A DNA stretch of 64,000 nucleotides from Streptomonospora nanhaiensis. Its GTDB lineage: Bacteria; Actinomycetota; Actinomycetes; Streptosporangiales; Streptosporangiaceae. This document shows, piece after piece, positions 23,480 to 32,671 of this stretch (positions are counted from its first letter, which is position 1; every line of letters starts with the position of its first letter). The notes under the pieces are model-generated. The model saw nothing but the letters and a program-made list of their open reading frames with translations. It had not been told where the DNA came from and searched no databases. A program made the translations under genes and the position numbers. The stretch is from the NCBI RefSeq assembly GCF_026642255.1, contig NZ_CP113264.1:3038001-3102000 (forward strand), written 5' to 3'.

Positions 23480-25839
23480 CTGCTCCCCGCGCACGCGGGG
23501 ATGGACCCTGCTACCCCTCCACCAAACCCATGGCGAAAGACTGCTCCCCGCGCACGCGGGGATGGACCTCACCTGGCACCTGGACGTCAAGCCCCTGATC
23601 GCTGCTCCCCGCGCACGCGGGGATGGACCCGGCTCCTTGGTGGCCTCGGTGGCGTACTGGGCCTGCTCCCCGCGCACGCGGGGATGGACCCGGCGACGAC
23701 CCCACCGGGCGGCTCCTCGCCGACTGCTCCCCGCGCACGCGGGGATGGACCCAGTCCAGTCGCACTGAGTGCTTGCCTTCCTCCCTGCTCCCCGCGCACG
23801 CGGGGATGGACCCAGCGCCGCACCCTCCTGCGCGAACGCGACGCCCTGCTCCCCGCGCACGCGGGGATGGACCCGCGAAGGCCCGGCCGCCTCAGGCGGC
23901 CGGGCACTGCTCCCCGCGCACGCGGGGATGGACCCTCGGCCTCCAGCTCCTCCAGGGGGCGGGGCGCCTGCTCCCCGCGCACGCGGGGATGGACCCTCCG
24001 CGCCCCATCCGGCCACGGCCGGAGGGGTCTGCTCCCCGCGCACGCGGGGATGGACCCCTGGGCGGGAAGGGCTGGGAGCTGGTCTCCGACTGCTCCCCGC
24101 GCACGCGGGGATGGACCCCGGTGCGGTGCCGTTGGACCCGGCGTCCACCACTGCTCCCCGCGCACGCGGGGATGGACCTATTGGATTGCTATTTCCGGTA
24201 ATCCAGAAATTCTGCTCCCCGCGCACGCGGGGATGGACCCTCCGTGGCCTCCATCGCCCGCCTGCTCGGGGTCTGCTCCCCGCGCACGCGGGGATGGACC
24301 CCCCCAGCCCGATACGCCCGGGCCCAACGCCGCCTGCTCCCCGCGCACGCGGGGATGGACCGACCAGCATCATGTCCGCGGCGCGCTCCTGCTGCTGCTC
24401 CCCGCGCACGCGGGGATGGACCCAGCATCACCACGTCGCTGTCCTGCTCCAGGCTCTGCTCCCCGCGCACGCGGGGATGGACCCGAGTAGCCCGACTCCG
24501 AAAACTCCGCGGCCTCCTGCTCCCCGCGCACGCGGGGATGGACCCATCGGCACCGGCCGCGCGGCCACCCGGCGCGACTGCTCCCCGCGCACGCGGGGAT
24601 GGACCCTACCCCACCGCACCCGACGCACCCGAAGCCATCTGCTCCCCGCGCACGCGGGGATGGACCCGTCGTCATCATGTACGGCGGAGACGTGCCCGAC
24701 CTGCTCCCCGCGCACGCGGGGATGGACCCGTCCGCAAGAAGCGGAGCAGACGCCGACGACGCTGCTCCCCGCGCACGCGGGGATGGACCCGGCATGCGGG
24801 GGTGGGTGGGGGCGCTGCAGGTACCACCGTCGGCTGCTCCCCGCGCACGCGGGGATGGACCCACCCACTGACCAGACCGACCGACCACCCCGGGGCTGCT
24901 CCCCGCGCACGCGGGGATGGACCCACGAAGACCCGCCCCGCCGACGCCCCCACCTACTGCTCCCCGCGCACGCGGGGATGGACCCGGCAAGATGCGTTCG
25001 ACCGAGCTGGAGGTCCGCTGCTCCCCGCGCACGCGGGGATGGACCCCACCTCGGACAGGAGATCGCCACGGGGAACGCCTGCTCCCCGCGCACGCGGGGA
25101 TGGACCCTCTCCCCGTGGACAGGGAGGCGATCGAGGACCCTGCTCCCCGCGCACGCGGGGATGGACCCTGGGTCGAGGAGAAGGGCGAAGGGATGTCGGC
25201 CTGCTCCCCGCGCACGCGGGGATGGACCCCGGACGCGGCAGGACCATCCGTGGGCGATGAGCTGCTCCCCGCGCACGCGGGGATGGACCCGAGCAGGTTC
25301 GGCGCGAGCTTGGGGCGGACGGCTGCTCCCCGCGCACGCGGGGATGGACCCAGAAGACGACCATTCCGGCGCTGCGCCCCTATCTGCTCCCCGCGCACGC
25401 GGGGATGGACCCGGCTGACGTCCTCGAGCAGGTGCTCGCCTACTCTGCTCCCCGCGCACGCGGGGATGGACCCAGACCGCCGCCCGCGCCACAGGCGACC
25501 CCCGCCTGCTCCCCGCGCACGCGGGGATGGACCCGCCCTGGACGAGTTCCACGGGCGCCCCGGCGTCTGCTCCCCGCGCACGCGGGGATGGACCCAACCA
25601 CGATGACCACCACGAACAGCTCATCCACTGCTCCCCGCGCACGCGGGGATGGACCCCACCTCCCACTCGTCGTCGAGCGTGCCCGTCTCTGCTCCCCGCG
25701 CACGCGGGGATGGACCCCGGAGATCTTTCGGGGCTGTGGGCAGCAGAAACTGCTCCCCGCGCACGCGGGGATGGACCCGGTGCCGTAGGCGCGCTTGTGC
25801 CCCGACACCTCTGCTCCCCGCGCACGCGGGGATGGACCC
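23480..25839 (+). CRISPR. Type I-E CRISPR array 1 (39 repeats, 38 spacers)
   Basis: 29-bp repeats starting CTGCTCC and ending GATGGACCC, with the palindromic core CCCCGCGCACGCGGGG, recur every 61 bp. Spacers are 32 bp, with two of 33 bp (before 24701 and 24896) and one of 43 bp (24791-24833). The repeat is of the Cas6e/type I-E class used by actinomycetes. The first repeat ends ATGGACCC and the second ATGGACCT, so the final base varies. Spacer 1 has a near-identical partner in array 2. The array ends at 25839 against Tn3 debris. No cas gene is present in the window. Confidence 0.98.
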
Positions 25840-25865
25840 GGGGTTCGCCGGGCGAGTCCTGTGGT

Positions 25866-25991
25866 TCGACGCTGAACGTGGTGGAGAACTCCCACGGCAT
25901 CCATGACGAGATCCTCTACCGCAAGACCGGCGAGCTGTCCTCCAACCGGCTGAGGAGCAGGAGCTGACCATGCTCGCCCTGCACATCCTCC
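25866..25991 (+). pseudogene. C-terminal scrap of a Tn3-family transposase
   Basis: LNVVENSHGIHDEILYRKTG in one frame and AEEQELTMLALHILQA in the next match the C-terminal region of Tn3 transposases of the DUF4158 type. A frameshift lies in the SSNRL region near 25945. It is joined directly to an oppositely oriented N-terminal scrap. Confidence 0.6.
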
Positions 25992-26352
25992 AGGCGTGCT
26001 CGTAGGTGGTCTGGGCCCGGGTGCGGTACTCCTCCAGGCGGCCCGGGTCGACGTCGAGCTGGTCGGCGACGAAGGCCACCGCGCGTTCGGGGACCCGGGT
26101 GGGGTGGTCGGGGACCCGGGTGGGGTGGTCGGGGACCCGGGTGGGGTGGTCGGGTTGGAACACCCCGAGCGTGCGTACCGTGCCCCACTGCACGGCCCAC
26201 CCCAGCCGGGTGGTGGGGGTGCGTTTGCCCGTGGCCAGTTCCAGGGCGTGGGGGATGAGGCGGAAGAACTGTTCCAGGTCGCCCGCCGAGAGCTCGGCGG
26301 GGAAGCGGGCGTAGCGGGCGATCTGCTCATCGGAGAGGTATTCATGCGGCAT
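25991..26352 (-). pseudogene. N-terminal scrap of a Tn3-family transposase (DUF4158)
   Basis: From an ATG at 26352 (or GTG 26358) the frame reads MPHEYLSDEQIARYARFPAE, then LEQFFRLIPHALELATGKRT and the DUF4158 motif LGWAVQWGTVRTLGVF, ending at TTYEHAW. An in-frame 21-bp tandem triplication adds extra DHPTRVP units. The remaining 800 or so residues are absent. The fusion to the + strand C-terminal scrap shows an inversion or a double deletion. Confidence 0.7.
26089..26151. repeat. Three tandem 21-bp units
   Basis: Three exact copies of a 21-bp unit (starting GGGGACCCGGGTGGGG) encode DHPTRVP three times on the minus strand inside the Tn3 scrap, a replication-slippage product. Confidence 0.85.
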
Positions 26353-26527
26353 GGCCACGAACGTAGGGGCCGCGAACAGGACAGGCCGGCCCCGTCATCG
26401 AACCGTCGTCCAGATCACGGCTCTACCGTTAAATCCTGTAGCAATCCTCCTCGACCTCCGTGATCAAGTCAGGGTTAGCTCGAGGATCGCCATCTCCTCG
26501 GGTCCTGCGGCAGTGCCTCTCCCGGGT

Positions 26528-27670
26528 TCAAAGATTGGAGTTCATTCGGTCGGGGCGGGACAGATGCTGCCGATGACCTGTTTCAGCGGCCCGTGTGATC
26601 GCCTCGAGTACCCGGTGGCGATCGAGTGCGACCGCGAAATCCGGCGCATCGGCGGTTCCGTCGCGGAGGTCAGCGGCGAACTGGGCGTAGAGGCGGGCGA
26701 CCCCCGCTGCGGGTGCGTCGAGTTGCAGGTCGGGAGCCGCATAAGCGGGGGGGACCTGCAGCACTTGGACAGGCTCGCTGCCGCGGCGCAGCGTGATGGT
26801 GAAATCGGTGAAATGGATGTAGCCCGACGCCGACTTCACACGCACACTGCCCTCGGTGCCCTGGATCTCCCATACCATAGCCGAGCCGGCAGACTGCCCG
26901 GCACTGTAGTGCAGCGAAGTGACGATCCCGCCTTCGAGAACGCCGGCGACGACGATCTCATCCGGCGCGTCCTTCGGCAGCGACGCGCCATCGGAGAGGC
27001 GGACGCCGTCACCGCGCTGATTGGCGACGACGGCGGACAGACTCTCGAACGTGCCGAGCACGCGCGCAAGCGGTTCGAGCCCGTGGCCGAGCATGATGCT
27101 CAGAAGCGTGGCGCCATGTTTTGCGTGAGCCATGTACTCGACCGGCGGGTCATATCGGCCGACCCACATGTCGTCGGTCAAATGCGCCCGGATGCTCGTG
27201 CTGAGCGGCTTGCCGATCACGCCTTGCGCGATGAGGTCGCGAAGGAAGAGGATCGGCGGGTGCAGGCCGCCCTGCAACCCGACAACCGTCCGCAGCCGTC
27301 GCTCGCGGGCAAACCCATCCAGAGCTTCGGCCTCCGACAGGTTTCTTGCGAGCGGCCATTCGCAATAAACCATCTTGCCCGCGGCCAGCGCGTCGGAAAC
27401 AATCTGCTTGTGCTCCGGCACCTTGACCGCAACCACCACCAGGTCGACCTCTGGTCGCACGACCAGAGCCTCATGTGTGTCGAAGGCGAGATCGGCGCCC
27501 AGCCGACGAGCGGTCGCGTTCGCGCTCTCCATACGAGTCGTACTGACGGCGCGGATCTGGAACGCGTCGAGCGCCTGCAGCGCCGGGACGTGAGCGATTC
27601 CGCCCCAACCCCGATCGGCACTAGCCCCGATAAGGCCGACGCCGATCCGGGTATTTGCTGAATTCTTCAT
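26528..27670 (-). CDS. Gfo/Idh/MocA-family oxidoreductase
   Basis: 380 residues. The N-terminal Rossmann fold (GVGLIGASADRGWGGIAHVPAL) is followed by the EWPLARN segment, equivalent to the E-K-P motif but with Trp in place of Lys, which is unusual for an active NAD(P)-dependent dehydrogenase. The GFO C-terminal domain follows (GKPLSTSIRAHLTDD to DAPDFAVALDRHRVLEAI). It is the last gene of a minus-strand operon with a hydrolase and a quinone-oxidoreductase-like protein. Base composition is lower than that of core genes nearby. The substrate is unknown. Confidence 0.82.
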   Translation of the reverse strand: MKNSANTRIGVGLIGASADRGWGGIAHVPALQALDAFQIRAVSTTRMESANATARRLGADLAFDTHEALVVRPEVDLVVVAVKVPEHKQIVSDALAAGKMVYCEWPLARNLSEAEALDGFARERRLRTVVGLQGGLHPPILFLRDLIAQGVIGKPLSTSIRAHLTDDMWVGRYDPPVEYMAHAKHGATLLSIMLGHGLEPLARVLGTFESLSAVVANQRGDGVRLSDGASLPKDAPDEIVVAGVLEGGIVTSLHYSAGQSAGSAMVWEIQGTEGSVRVKSASGYIHFTDFTITLRRGSEPVQVLQVPPAYAAPDLQLDAPAAGVARLYAQFAADLRDGTADAPDFAVALDRHRVLEAITRAAETGHRQHLSRPDRMNSNL

Positions 27671-27838
27671 CAGGATGCTCCTGCCGTGTGCAGACCCGGC
27701 AACGCTCTCCGGGCTTTGTCACGATGATTCGTTTCCGGATAAATGCGTGGGCACTCGGGCTCACCATGGCGAGCGAGCAATTGTTGCCGTTTGCGTAGCG
27801 GCCGCGGGGTTTGAGCCCGAGTGACCCAGGCGCAGGTT

Positions 27839-28561
27839 TTACACGTGAGCCCAGTGGGCCTCGAGTTCGCGCGCGACATCGGCCGGACGCTCTATCATCG
27901 GCCAGTGCGAGCTGCGCAGCTTGAAGACGGCACGTGCGCGTGTGGCATTACCGAGCTCGTCGGCGAAGCGGTGGGGAAGAAACGGATCGTCCAGGCCCCA
28001 GATCACTAGCGCTGGTGCGGTCACGTTGCTCAAACCTGGCTTCCACTCCGCCCCGACCTCGATCGCCGAACGGTAAAGGGCGAGAATGCTTGCTCTCATA
28101 GTGGCATCGAGATGCCGGACCGATTCGTTTGCCGCGTCGCGCGGCATCTGTGCCTCGTTGAGGCTTGCTGCGAACGCCTCGAGGTCGAGGTCCGCCATCC
28201 ATTGCTCGCCCTCGCCCGGCGTTTGCCAGATCTTGGCAAGATAGTGCCACGGATACTCCGGATCGATTGGTCCGCTGATGCCTGTCCATGTCCGCACCAG
28301 ATCTGGTCGGATAGACGCGAGACGGCCCGTGAGCAGAGATCCCCAATCATGACCGACCAGGTCGACGGGTTCGCCGATTTCTTCGATCTTCTTAACAAGC
28401 CAATCGAGATACTCTTCTTTCGTCGACGTGAATCCCGCTGGCAGGGGTACGCCAAACCCGGGGAGATCGATCGTCACAATATCTTCGCGTTGAAGATGGG
28501 AACGGACAGTGTCCCAAAGCCGGTGGGTATCAGGTACACCATGGACGAGGACTGCAGGCAT
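27839..28561 (-). CDS. Alpha/beta hydrolase of the epoxide hydrolase/dehalogenase type
   Basis: 240 residues. LVHGVPDTHRLWD forms the oxyanion region. The nucleophile elbow is GHDWGS with Asp, as in epoxide hydrolases and haloalkane dehalogenases rather than the Ser of esterases. WGLDDPFLP supplies the acid and RSSHWPMIERP the catalytic His. It probably hydrolyses an epoxide or carbon-halogen bond. It sits between a Gfo/Idh enzyme and a zinc-less MDR reductase in one direction, hinting at a small xenobiotic pathway. Codon use is less GC-rich than the surrounding genome. Confidence 0.8.
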   Translation of the reverse strand: MPAVLVHGVPDTHRLWDTVRSHLQREDIVTIDLPGFGVPLPAGFTSTKEEYLDWLVKKIEEIGEPVDLVGHDWGSLLTGRLASIRPDLVRTWTGISGPIDPEYPWHYLAKIWQTPGEGEQWMADLDLEAFAASLNEAQMPRDAANESVRHLDATMRASILALYRSAIEVGAEWKPGLSNVTAPALVIWGLDDPFLPHRFADELGNATRARAVFKLRSSHWPMIERPADVARELEAHWAHV

Positions 28562-28612
28562 TTCGGATTCTCCAATTGTTTGTTGTCTTGGTTGAATGGC
28601 CGGTCGGCCGGG

Positions 28613-29518
28613 TCAGGGAAGGAGGATGACTTTGCCGTGGGTGTGGCCCGTGGCGACGAGGCGATGAGCGTCCGCGGCCTCGTCGAGTGGGAAGCTCCGG
28701 CCGATGCGTGCGGTCCATGCGCCGGCGGCGATCAGATCCAGGGCTTCCTGGACAGGGCCGCGGTCGCGGTTCCCGCTGCCCCCGGGGCTGAATGCGACGC
28801 CGTATTGTGCGGCATCGCGGTCGGCGAGCGTCACGATCCGGTCGGGGCCGCCGAGAAGATCGACGAGGGCGGGAAGGAGCCCCTTGCCGGCGGTGTCGAG
28901 CGCGGCGTCGACCCCGCCCGGAGCGGCGGCACGGATGCGATCGACCAGGCCCGGGCCGTGGGCGACAGGGGTCGCTCCGAGACTCCTGACGAAGTCGGCG
29001 TTGGCAGTCCCGGCGACGCCGATCACCGTCACACCGCGCTGTCGCGCGAACTGCACGGCGGCGCCGCCCAGAGCACCGCTCGCGCCGGTGACCACGAGCG
29101 TATTACCCGGGCGAATGTTCAGAAGCCCGAGAGCCCTCGCCGCGTTGTCGGCGCCGATGACAGTAGCCGCGGCCTCCTCGAAGGAAACGCCGTCGGGGAT
29201 CGTCGCGAAGTTGCTGCTGACCGTGTACTCGGCGTAGGAGCCCTGGGTGGCGGAGTCCGGCCACCCGGCGACGCGGTCGCCGACCACGCCCTCGTCGACG
29301 CCCGGGCCGACCGCCTCGACGACGCCGGCGAACTCGAATCCGATGATGGCGGGAGTACGCAGGCGGAACGCTCCGGCGCGTGCCTGGATCTCCGCCGGGT
29401 TCACCCCGGCGGCGTGAACCCGCACCAGTACTTGGCCCGGACCCGGCACCGGTCGCGGAGCCTCCGCAATCCGCAACACGGAGGGTTCGCCGAACGAGGT
29501 GATGACGGCGGCTTTCAT
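28613..29518 (-). CDS. Quinone oxidoreductase-like MDR protein
   Basis: 301 residues from the ATG at 29518, behind AGAAGGA. The GroES-like domain (VLVRVHAAGVNPAEIQARAG, IIGFEFAGVVEAVGPGV, GDRVAGW) lacks zinc-binding Cys. The Rossmann domain shows LVVTGASGALGGAAVQFARQRG. The end, GRSFPLDEAADAHRLVATGHTHGKVIL, is typical of NADPH:quinone reductases. It is predicted to be a cytoplasmic NADPH-dependent enone or quinone reductase, and belongs to the same minus-strand operon as the hydrolase. Confidence 0.87.
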   Translation of the reverse strand: MKAAVITSFGEPSVLRIAEAPRPVPGPGQVLVRVHAAGVNPAEIQARAGAFRLRTPAIIGFEFAGVVEAVGPGVDEGVVGDRVAGWPDSATQGSYAEYTVSSNFATIPDGVSFEEAAATVIGADNAARALGLLNIRPGNTLVVTGASGALGGAAVQFARQRGVTVIGVAGTANADFVRSLGATPVAHGPGLVDRIRAAAPGGVDAALDTAGKGLLPALVDLLGGPDRIVTLADRDAAQYGVAFSPGGSGNRDRGPVQEALDLIAAGAWTARIGRSFPLDEAADAHRLVATGHTHGKVILLP

Positions 29519-29570
29519 GATGATCCTTCTCATATACGAGGGCTATTTGCTCGCACCGTTCAGAACGGTG

Positions 29571-29885
29571 TCAGGTCAGGAAGGCCGGAGGATTCTCGCC
29601 CCGCAGGCGGTAGTCGGGCCGGGGCCGTTCGAGGCGGATCGATTCCAGCACGGTGTACGCGTGGTACTTGGTCTGGGCGGTGGCTCCTGCCAGCCGTTCC
29701 CGCCAGAGCCGGCCGTCGCTCGTCTCCTTCTCGAGGACGTGGCGGGTGGTGTAGTTCGCCATGGAGCTGATCCAGTTCTCCGTACCGACGAAGATCCTGT
29801 TCCAGCCGGTGCCGGTCACGATGTCGCGGAATTCGAAGGGCCCGTCCTGCGCTTCGAGAACAGCGGCGCGCGCGGAGGTGGTCAT
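29571..29885 (-). CDS. Small protein of unknown function
   Basis: 104 residues, no family recognised. It is soluble, with a Trp/Tyr-rich middle (GTGWNRIFVGTENWISSMANY) and a charged C-terminus (LERPRPDYRLRGENPPAF). It is the first gene of the minus-strand redox/hydrolase operon, 53 bp before the quinone-reductase-like gene, so a substrate-binding or cupin/SnoaL-like helper role is possible but unproven. Confidence 0.55.
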   Translation of the reverse strand: MTTSARAAVLEAQDGPFEFRDIVTGTGWNRIFVGTENWISSMANYTTRHVLEKETSDGRLWRERLAGATAQTKYHAYTVLESIRLERPRPDYRLRGENPPAFLT

Positions 29886-30079
29886 ACGCCGTGAGCCTGC
29901 CGCGAAGCGCCGCGAGGGCCATGGTGACGAGGGACTGAAATCATCAACGACTCCCTGATAGGGGGGTGGGCCTCAGGAACCCTTCAGCGGGCCCTAACCT
30001 ATGGCGGCCGCCCGTGCCCGCAAATCGGTCGCCGTATCCGTCACGGCAGTAATGCACGGTGCCGCGAGGTGCGTTGGCG

Positions 30080-30250
30080 TCACTGCCGGACGCCGGTCCG
30101 GGCGGCTTGTTCGACTCGGGCGGTGAGACGGCTGTTGTGGGCGGCGTGCTGGAAACCCGGGGTGTGGTGGGTGCCGTTCGTGATGTCGCCGGCCAGGCTG
30201 GTGTAGACCTCGCCGACGTCGATGGAAGCGCCCGTCCAGATGTCGGCGGC
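30080..30250 (-). pseudogene. C-terminal fragment of a second Gfo/Idh/MocA oxidoreductase
   Basis: The last 45 or so residues of a minus-strand frame (VYTSLAGDITNGTHHTPGF, HAAHNSRLTARVEQAARTG) align with the C-terminus of the complete oxidoreductase at 26528-27670 (LYAQFAADLRDGTADAPDF, RHRVLEAITRAAETG). Upstream residues are low-complexity Ala/Gly/Arg, so everything N-terminal has been lost. The left boundary is the stop codon; the right one is approximate. Confidence 0.5.
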
Positions 30251-30517
30251 GGCCTGGCCCGCGCCGCAGCCCAGCAGGCACGCGAGAGGATCCACCAGAC
30301 CTCCGGCCGGGCCCGCGAGCGGTCCAGGGCGGGCCGCGAGCGCCAGGAGAGCGCGCCCCCGCAGCCCTAGCGGCACACCCCGCCGGGCCCCACCCGCGGC
30401 CCCGGCTACGGCAGGTAGTCTTCCCCGGGCTGTTTGCCTGGTCATCGGCGATCTTCCGTGGGATCGGAGTCGGCTGTCTGGAGAACGTCTAAGTTACTCG
30501 CGGGTTAGTTGGCACAC

Positions 30518-30775
30518 CGACAGGGCGTATCGGCTCAAAGGAGGAGAGGGGCGGTGGGAGCCGTTGGGAGCTCGCGGGCCGAGGGCGGGGCTGTACATTG
30601 GGCTCTCGCGCCACCGGGACCGGGATGGTTGCACGCGGCGCGGCCCGGCTCGTCGGAGGAAAACATGCCTACTCGCGACTTGGAACCCCTGAAGGGTGCT
30701 ATGTCCTCGGTGTCGGTTTTTCGAGAAGTTGGAAAATCGGCCGCTTGCCGCTGGTAAGTTTGCTGGTCATCTTCT
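30518..30775 (+). promoter_or_regulatory. CRISPR leader 2
   Basis: About 258 bp closely matching leader 1 from the CCGACAG at its left end to the first repeat, with scattered substitutions. It contains the same GTTTTTCGAGAAGTTGGAAA block. Confidence 0.85.
30665..30757 (+). CDS. 30-codon leader-embedded reading frame (array 2)
   Basis: An ATG at 30665 behind GGAGGAAAAC opens 30 codons ending MSSVSVFREVGKSAACRW. In the last 18 codons it differs from the array 1 copy by two synonymous changes and one His/Arg change. The more variable first 12 codons still keep the frame. Confidence 0.45.
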   Translation: MPTRDLEPLKGAMSSVSVFREVGKSAACRW

Positions 30776-31781
30776 CTGCTCCCCGCGCACGCGGGGATGG
30801 ACCGACTTGACCCGCAGGGAGAACATCCGGTCGACGCTGCTCCCCGCGCACGCGGGGATGGACCCCGTCCCTGGGGCACCTCACCCAGATGGCCCTGCTG
30901 CTCCCCGCGCACGCGGGGATGGACCCTCGGGCCTCACCGGCACCCATGCGGCCCCGGACTGCTCCCCGCGCACGCGGGGATGGACCCGGCTGGAGCTGGC
31001 TGTAACCCCACCCTGAGAGCTGCTCCCCGCGCACGCGGGGATGGACCCCGCATCAGCGAGGCGGCGGTGCCCGGCGCGGTCTGCTCCCCGCGCACGCGGG
31101 GATGGACCCCCGCGTCGTCTCCCCCAGTGGCGCGCGGGCACCTGCTCCCCGCGCACGCGGGGATGGACCCCTCGCCCAGTTCCCCCGGGACTGCCACACC
31201 ATCTGCTCCCCGCGCACGCGGGGATGGACCCTGCTACCCCTCCACCAAAACCATGGCGAAAGACTGCTCCCCGCGCACGCGGGGATGGACCCGCGGAGAC
31301 GGTGTTGGCCTCGGTGTCGCACACCCTGCTCCCCGCGCACGCGGGGATGGACCCACCGCAAGGACGGGAAGGCCCGGGAGCGGGTCCTGCTCCCCGCGCA
31401 CGCGGGGATGGACCCTCGGGCTGGTTGCGCACGTCCAGGGGGATGTACTGCTCCCCGCGCACGCGGGGATGGACCCTTCTTCACCTGCCTGGCCTGCTTC
31501 AGACCGAGCTGCTCCCCGCGCACGCGGGGATGGACCCCGGGCGCGGAACGCTGCGGCCGGCCGGGAGCACTGCTCCCCGCGCACGCGGGGATGGACCCAC
31601 CGGGGCGGTCTTCTTCGAGCCGATGCGCGGCTGCTCCCCGCGCACGCGGGGATGGACCCGCCGGGCACGGCATCAACGAGGTCCGCTCCGTCTGCTCCCC
31701 GCGCATGCGGGGATGGGCTCTAAAAGTAGAGGTCGTACTCGTAGTTCTGGCCGTGCTCCCCGCGCACGTGGGGATGGTCCC
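30776..31781 (+). CRISPR. Type I-E CRISPR array 2 (17 repeats)
   Basis: Same 29-bp repeat and 61-bp period as array 1. One spacer is 33 bp (31293-31325). The final two repeats (31692, 31753) carry several substitutions, including a G start and GTGGGG in the stem, marking the old end. Spacer 8 (31232-31263) matches spacer 1 of array 1 at 31 of 32 positions. Confidence 0.97.
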
Positions 31782-31895
31782 GCTTCGGTGATGGTGGCGG
31801 TGTGGTCGGTCACCTGCTGCTCTTGACCGCAGTAGTCCGGGACACGACGATAGATGAGCAATGTCCAGCAACTTGCTAGCAAGGAGGCCACCCCC

Positions 31896-32129
31896 ATGCA
31901 CGCGAAGTTCCTCGGCAAAGACCCTGAGTCTCAGGAAGGCCAGTCGCCTACCCTGTTCGCCACGGACAGGACGGACCGTGTTACCTACATCGCCCAAGGC
32001 TGGAAGGTAACCGACCCCCAGGTGCTCGCCGATGTCGGTCCTGTACCAGACCACGAGACGCTGATCGAGATCCCGGAAGATGTCCTCAAGTTCTACGCCC
32101 GTCGCTACCAGGAGGAGGAAGGACACTGA
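31896..32129 (+). CDS. Small protein, first gene of the DUF6879/XRE cassette
   Basis: 77 residues, not recognised. ATG 31896 was chosen because AAGGAGG lies 9 nt upstream; an ATG at 31854 would add 14 residues. The sequence is acidic and soluble (LFATDRTDRVTYIAQGW, EIPEDVLKFYARRYQEEEGH). Proteins of this size often precede DUF6879 and XRE-DUF5753 genes in actinomycetes. The stop overlaps the next gene by 4 nt. Lower GC than the core genome indicates transfer of the whole cassette. Confidence 0.7.
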   Translation: MHAKFLGKDPESQEGQSPTLFATDRTDRVTYIAQGWKVTDPQVLADVGPVPDHETLIEIPEDVLKFYARRYQEEEGH

Positions 32130-32671
32130 CCCGGTTCATCGAGCCTGGCCCCGAGTTTGGCCAGCTCTTCCGCACGTTCGAGCACACCGCCTTCCGGTTG
32201 GAGACCCGCGACGAGTACGTGTCTACCAACGAGTCGGAAGCTCTGCGCCAGTTCGTCGCAGGTGAGCCGGTAGACATGGCTTGGTTTGATAACTGGCTGG
32301 GCATGATCCGGCATGCGACCAAGGAAGGGCGTCGCTTCAGTCGTGTCCGGGTGGTGTCAACTCCCCTCACTGACTACAGCCGCTTCGGAGTTTTCTGTTC
32401 CGAGCACACCAACGCTGCGGGCGAGGACATCCGCTATCTCGTGCGCGGCGATGCCGCAGGCCTACCCGACTACGACTACTGGTTGTTCGACTCGTCCAAG
32501 CTGGTGCGTATGCACTTCGATGACGAGGAGAACTTCCTTGGGGGCGAGGTCATTGATGACCCAGCCGTCATCGTGAAGCACAACTACTGGCGCGACGCTG
32601 CCTGGCACAAGGCGGTACGACGGGATGAATTTGCCGCAGAGCAGGGCAGTTGGCGTGTCGAACGTCCATGA
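32126..32671 (+). CDS. DUF6879-family protein
   Basis: About 181 residues. FGQLFRTFEHTAFRLETRDEY near the N-terminus and FDNWLGMIRHATKEGRRFSRVRVV identify the actinobacterial family that accompanies XRE regulators. No standard start codon fits: the best candidate is CTG at 32126, overlapping the previous stop and preceded by GGAGGAGG; a TTG at 32198 would remove conserved residues. The 3' end overlaps the XRE gene. Its biochemical role is unknown. The family's constant linkage to XRE-DUF5753 suggests a regulatory module. Confidence 0.75.
   Translation: MTRFIEPGPEFGQLFRTFEHTAFRLETRDEYVSTNESEALRQFVAGEPVDMAWFDNWLGMIRHATKEGRRFSRVRVVSTPLTDYSRFGVFCSEHTNAAGEDIRYLVRGDAAGLPDYDYWLFDSSKLVRMHFDDEENFLGGEVIDDPAVIVKHNYWRDAAWHKAVRRDEFAAEQGSWRVERP

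Noticed and set aside
23480-25839. Long open frames across the CRISPR arrays, rich in LLPAHAGMDP or SPRTRGWT units, on both strands
   Set aside because: They arise because the GC-rich 29-bp repeat has no stop codon in most frames; unit length follows the 61-bp array period, and similar frames occur in all arrays and on both strands.
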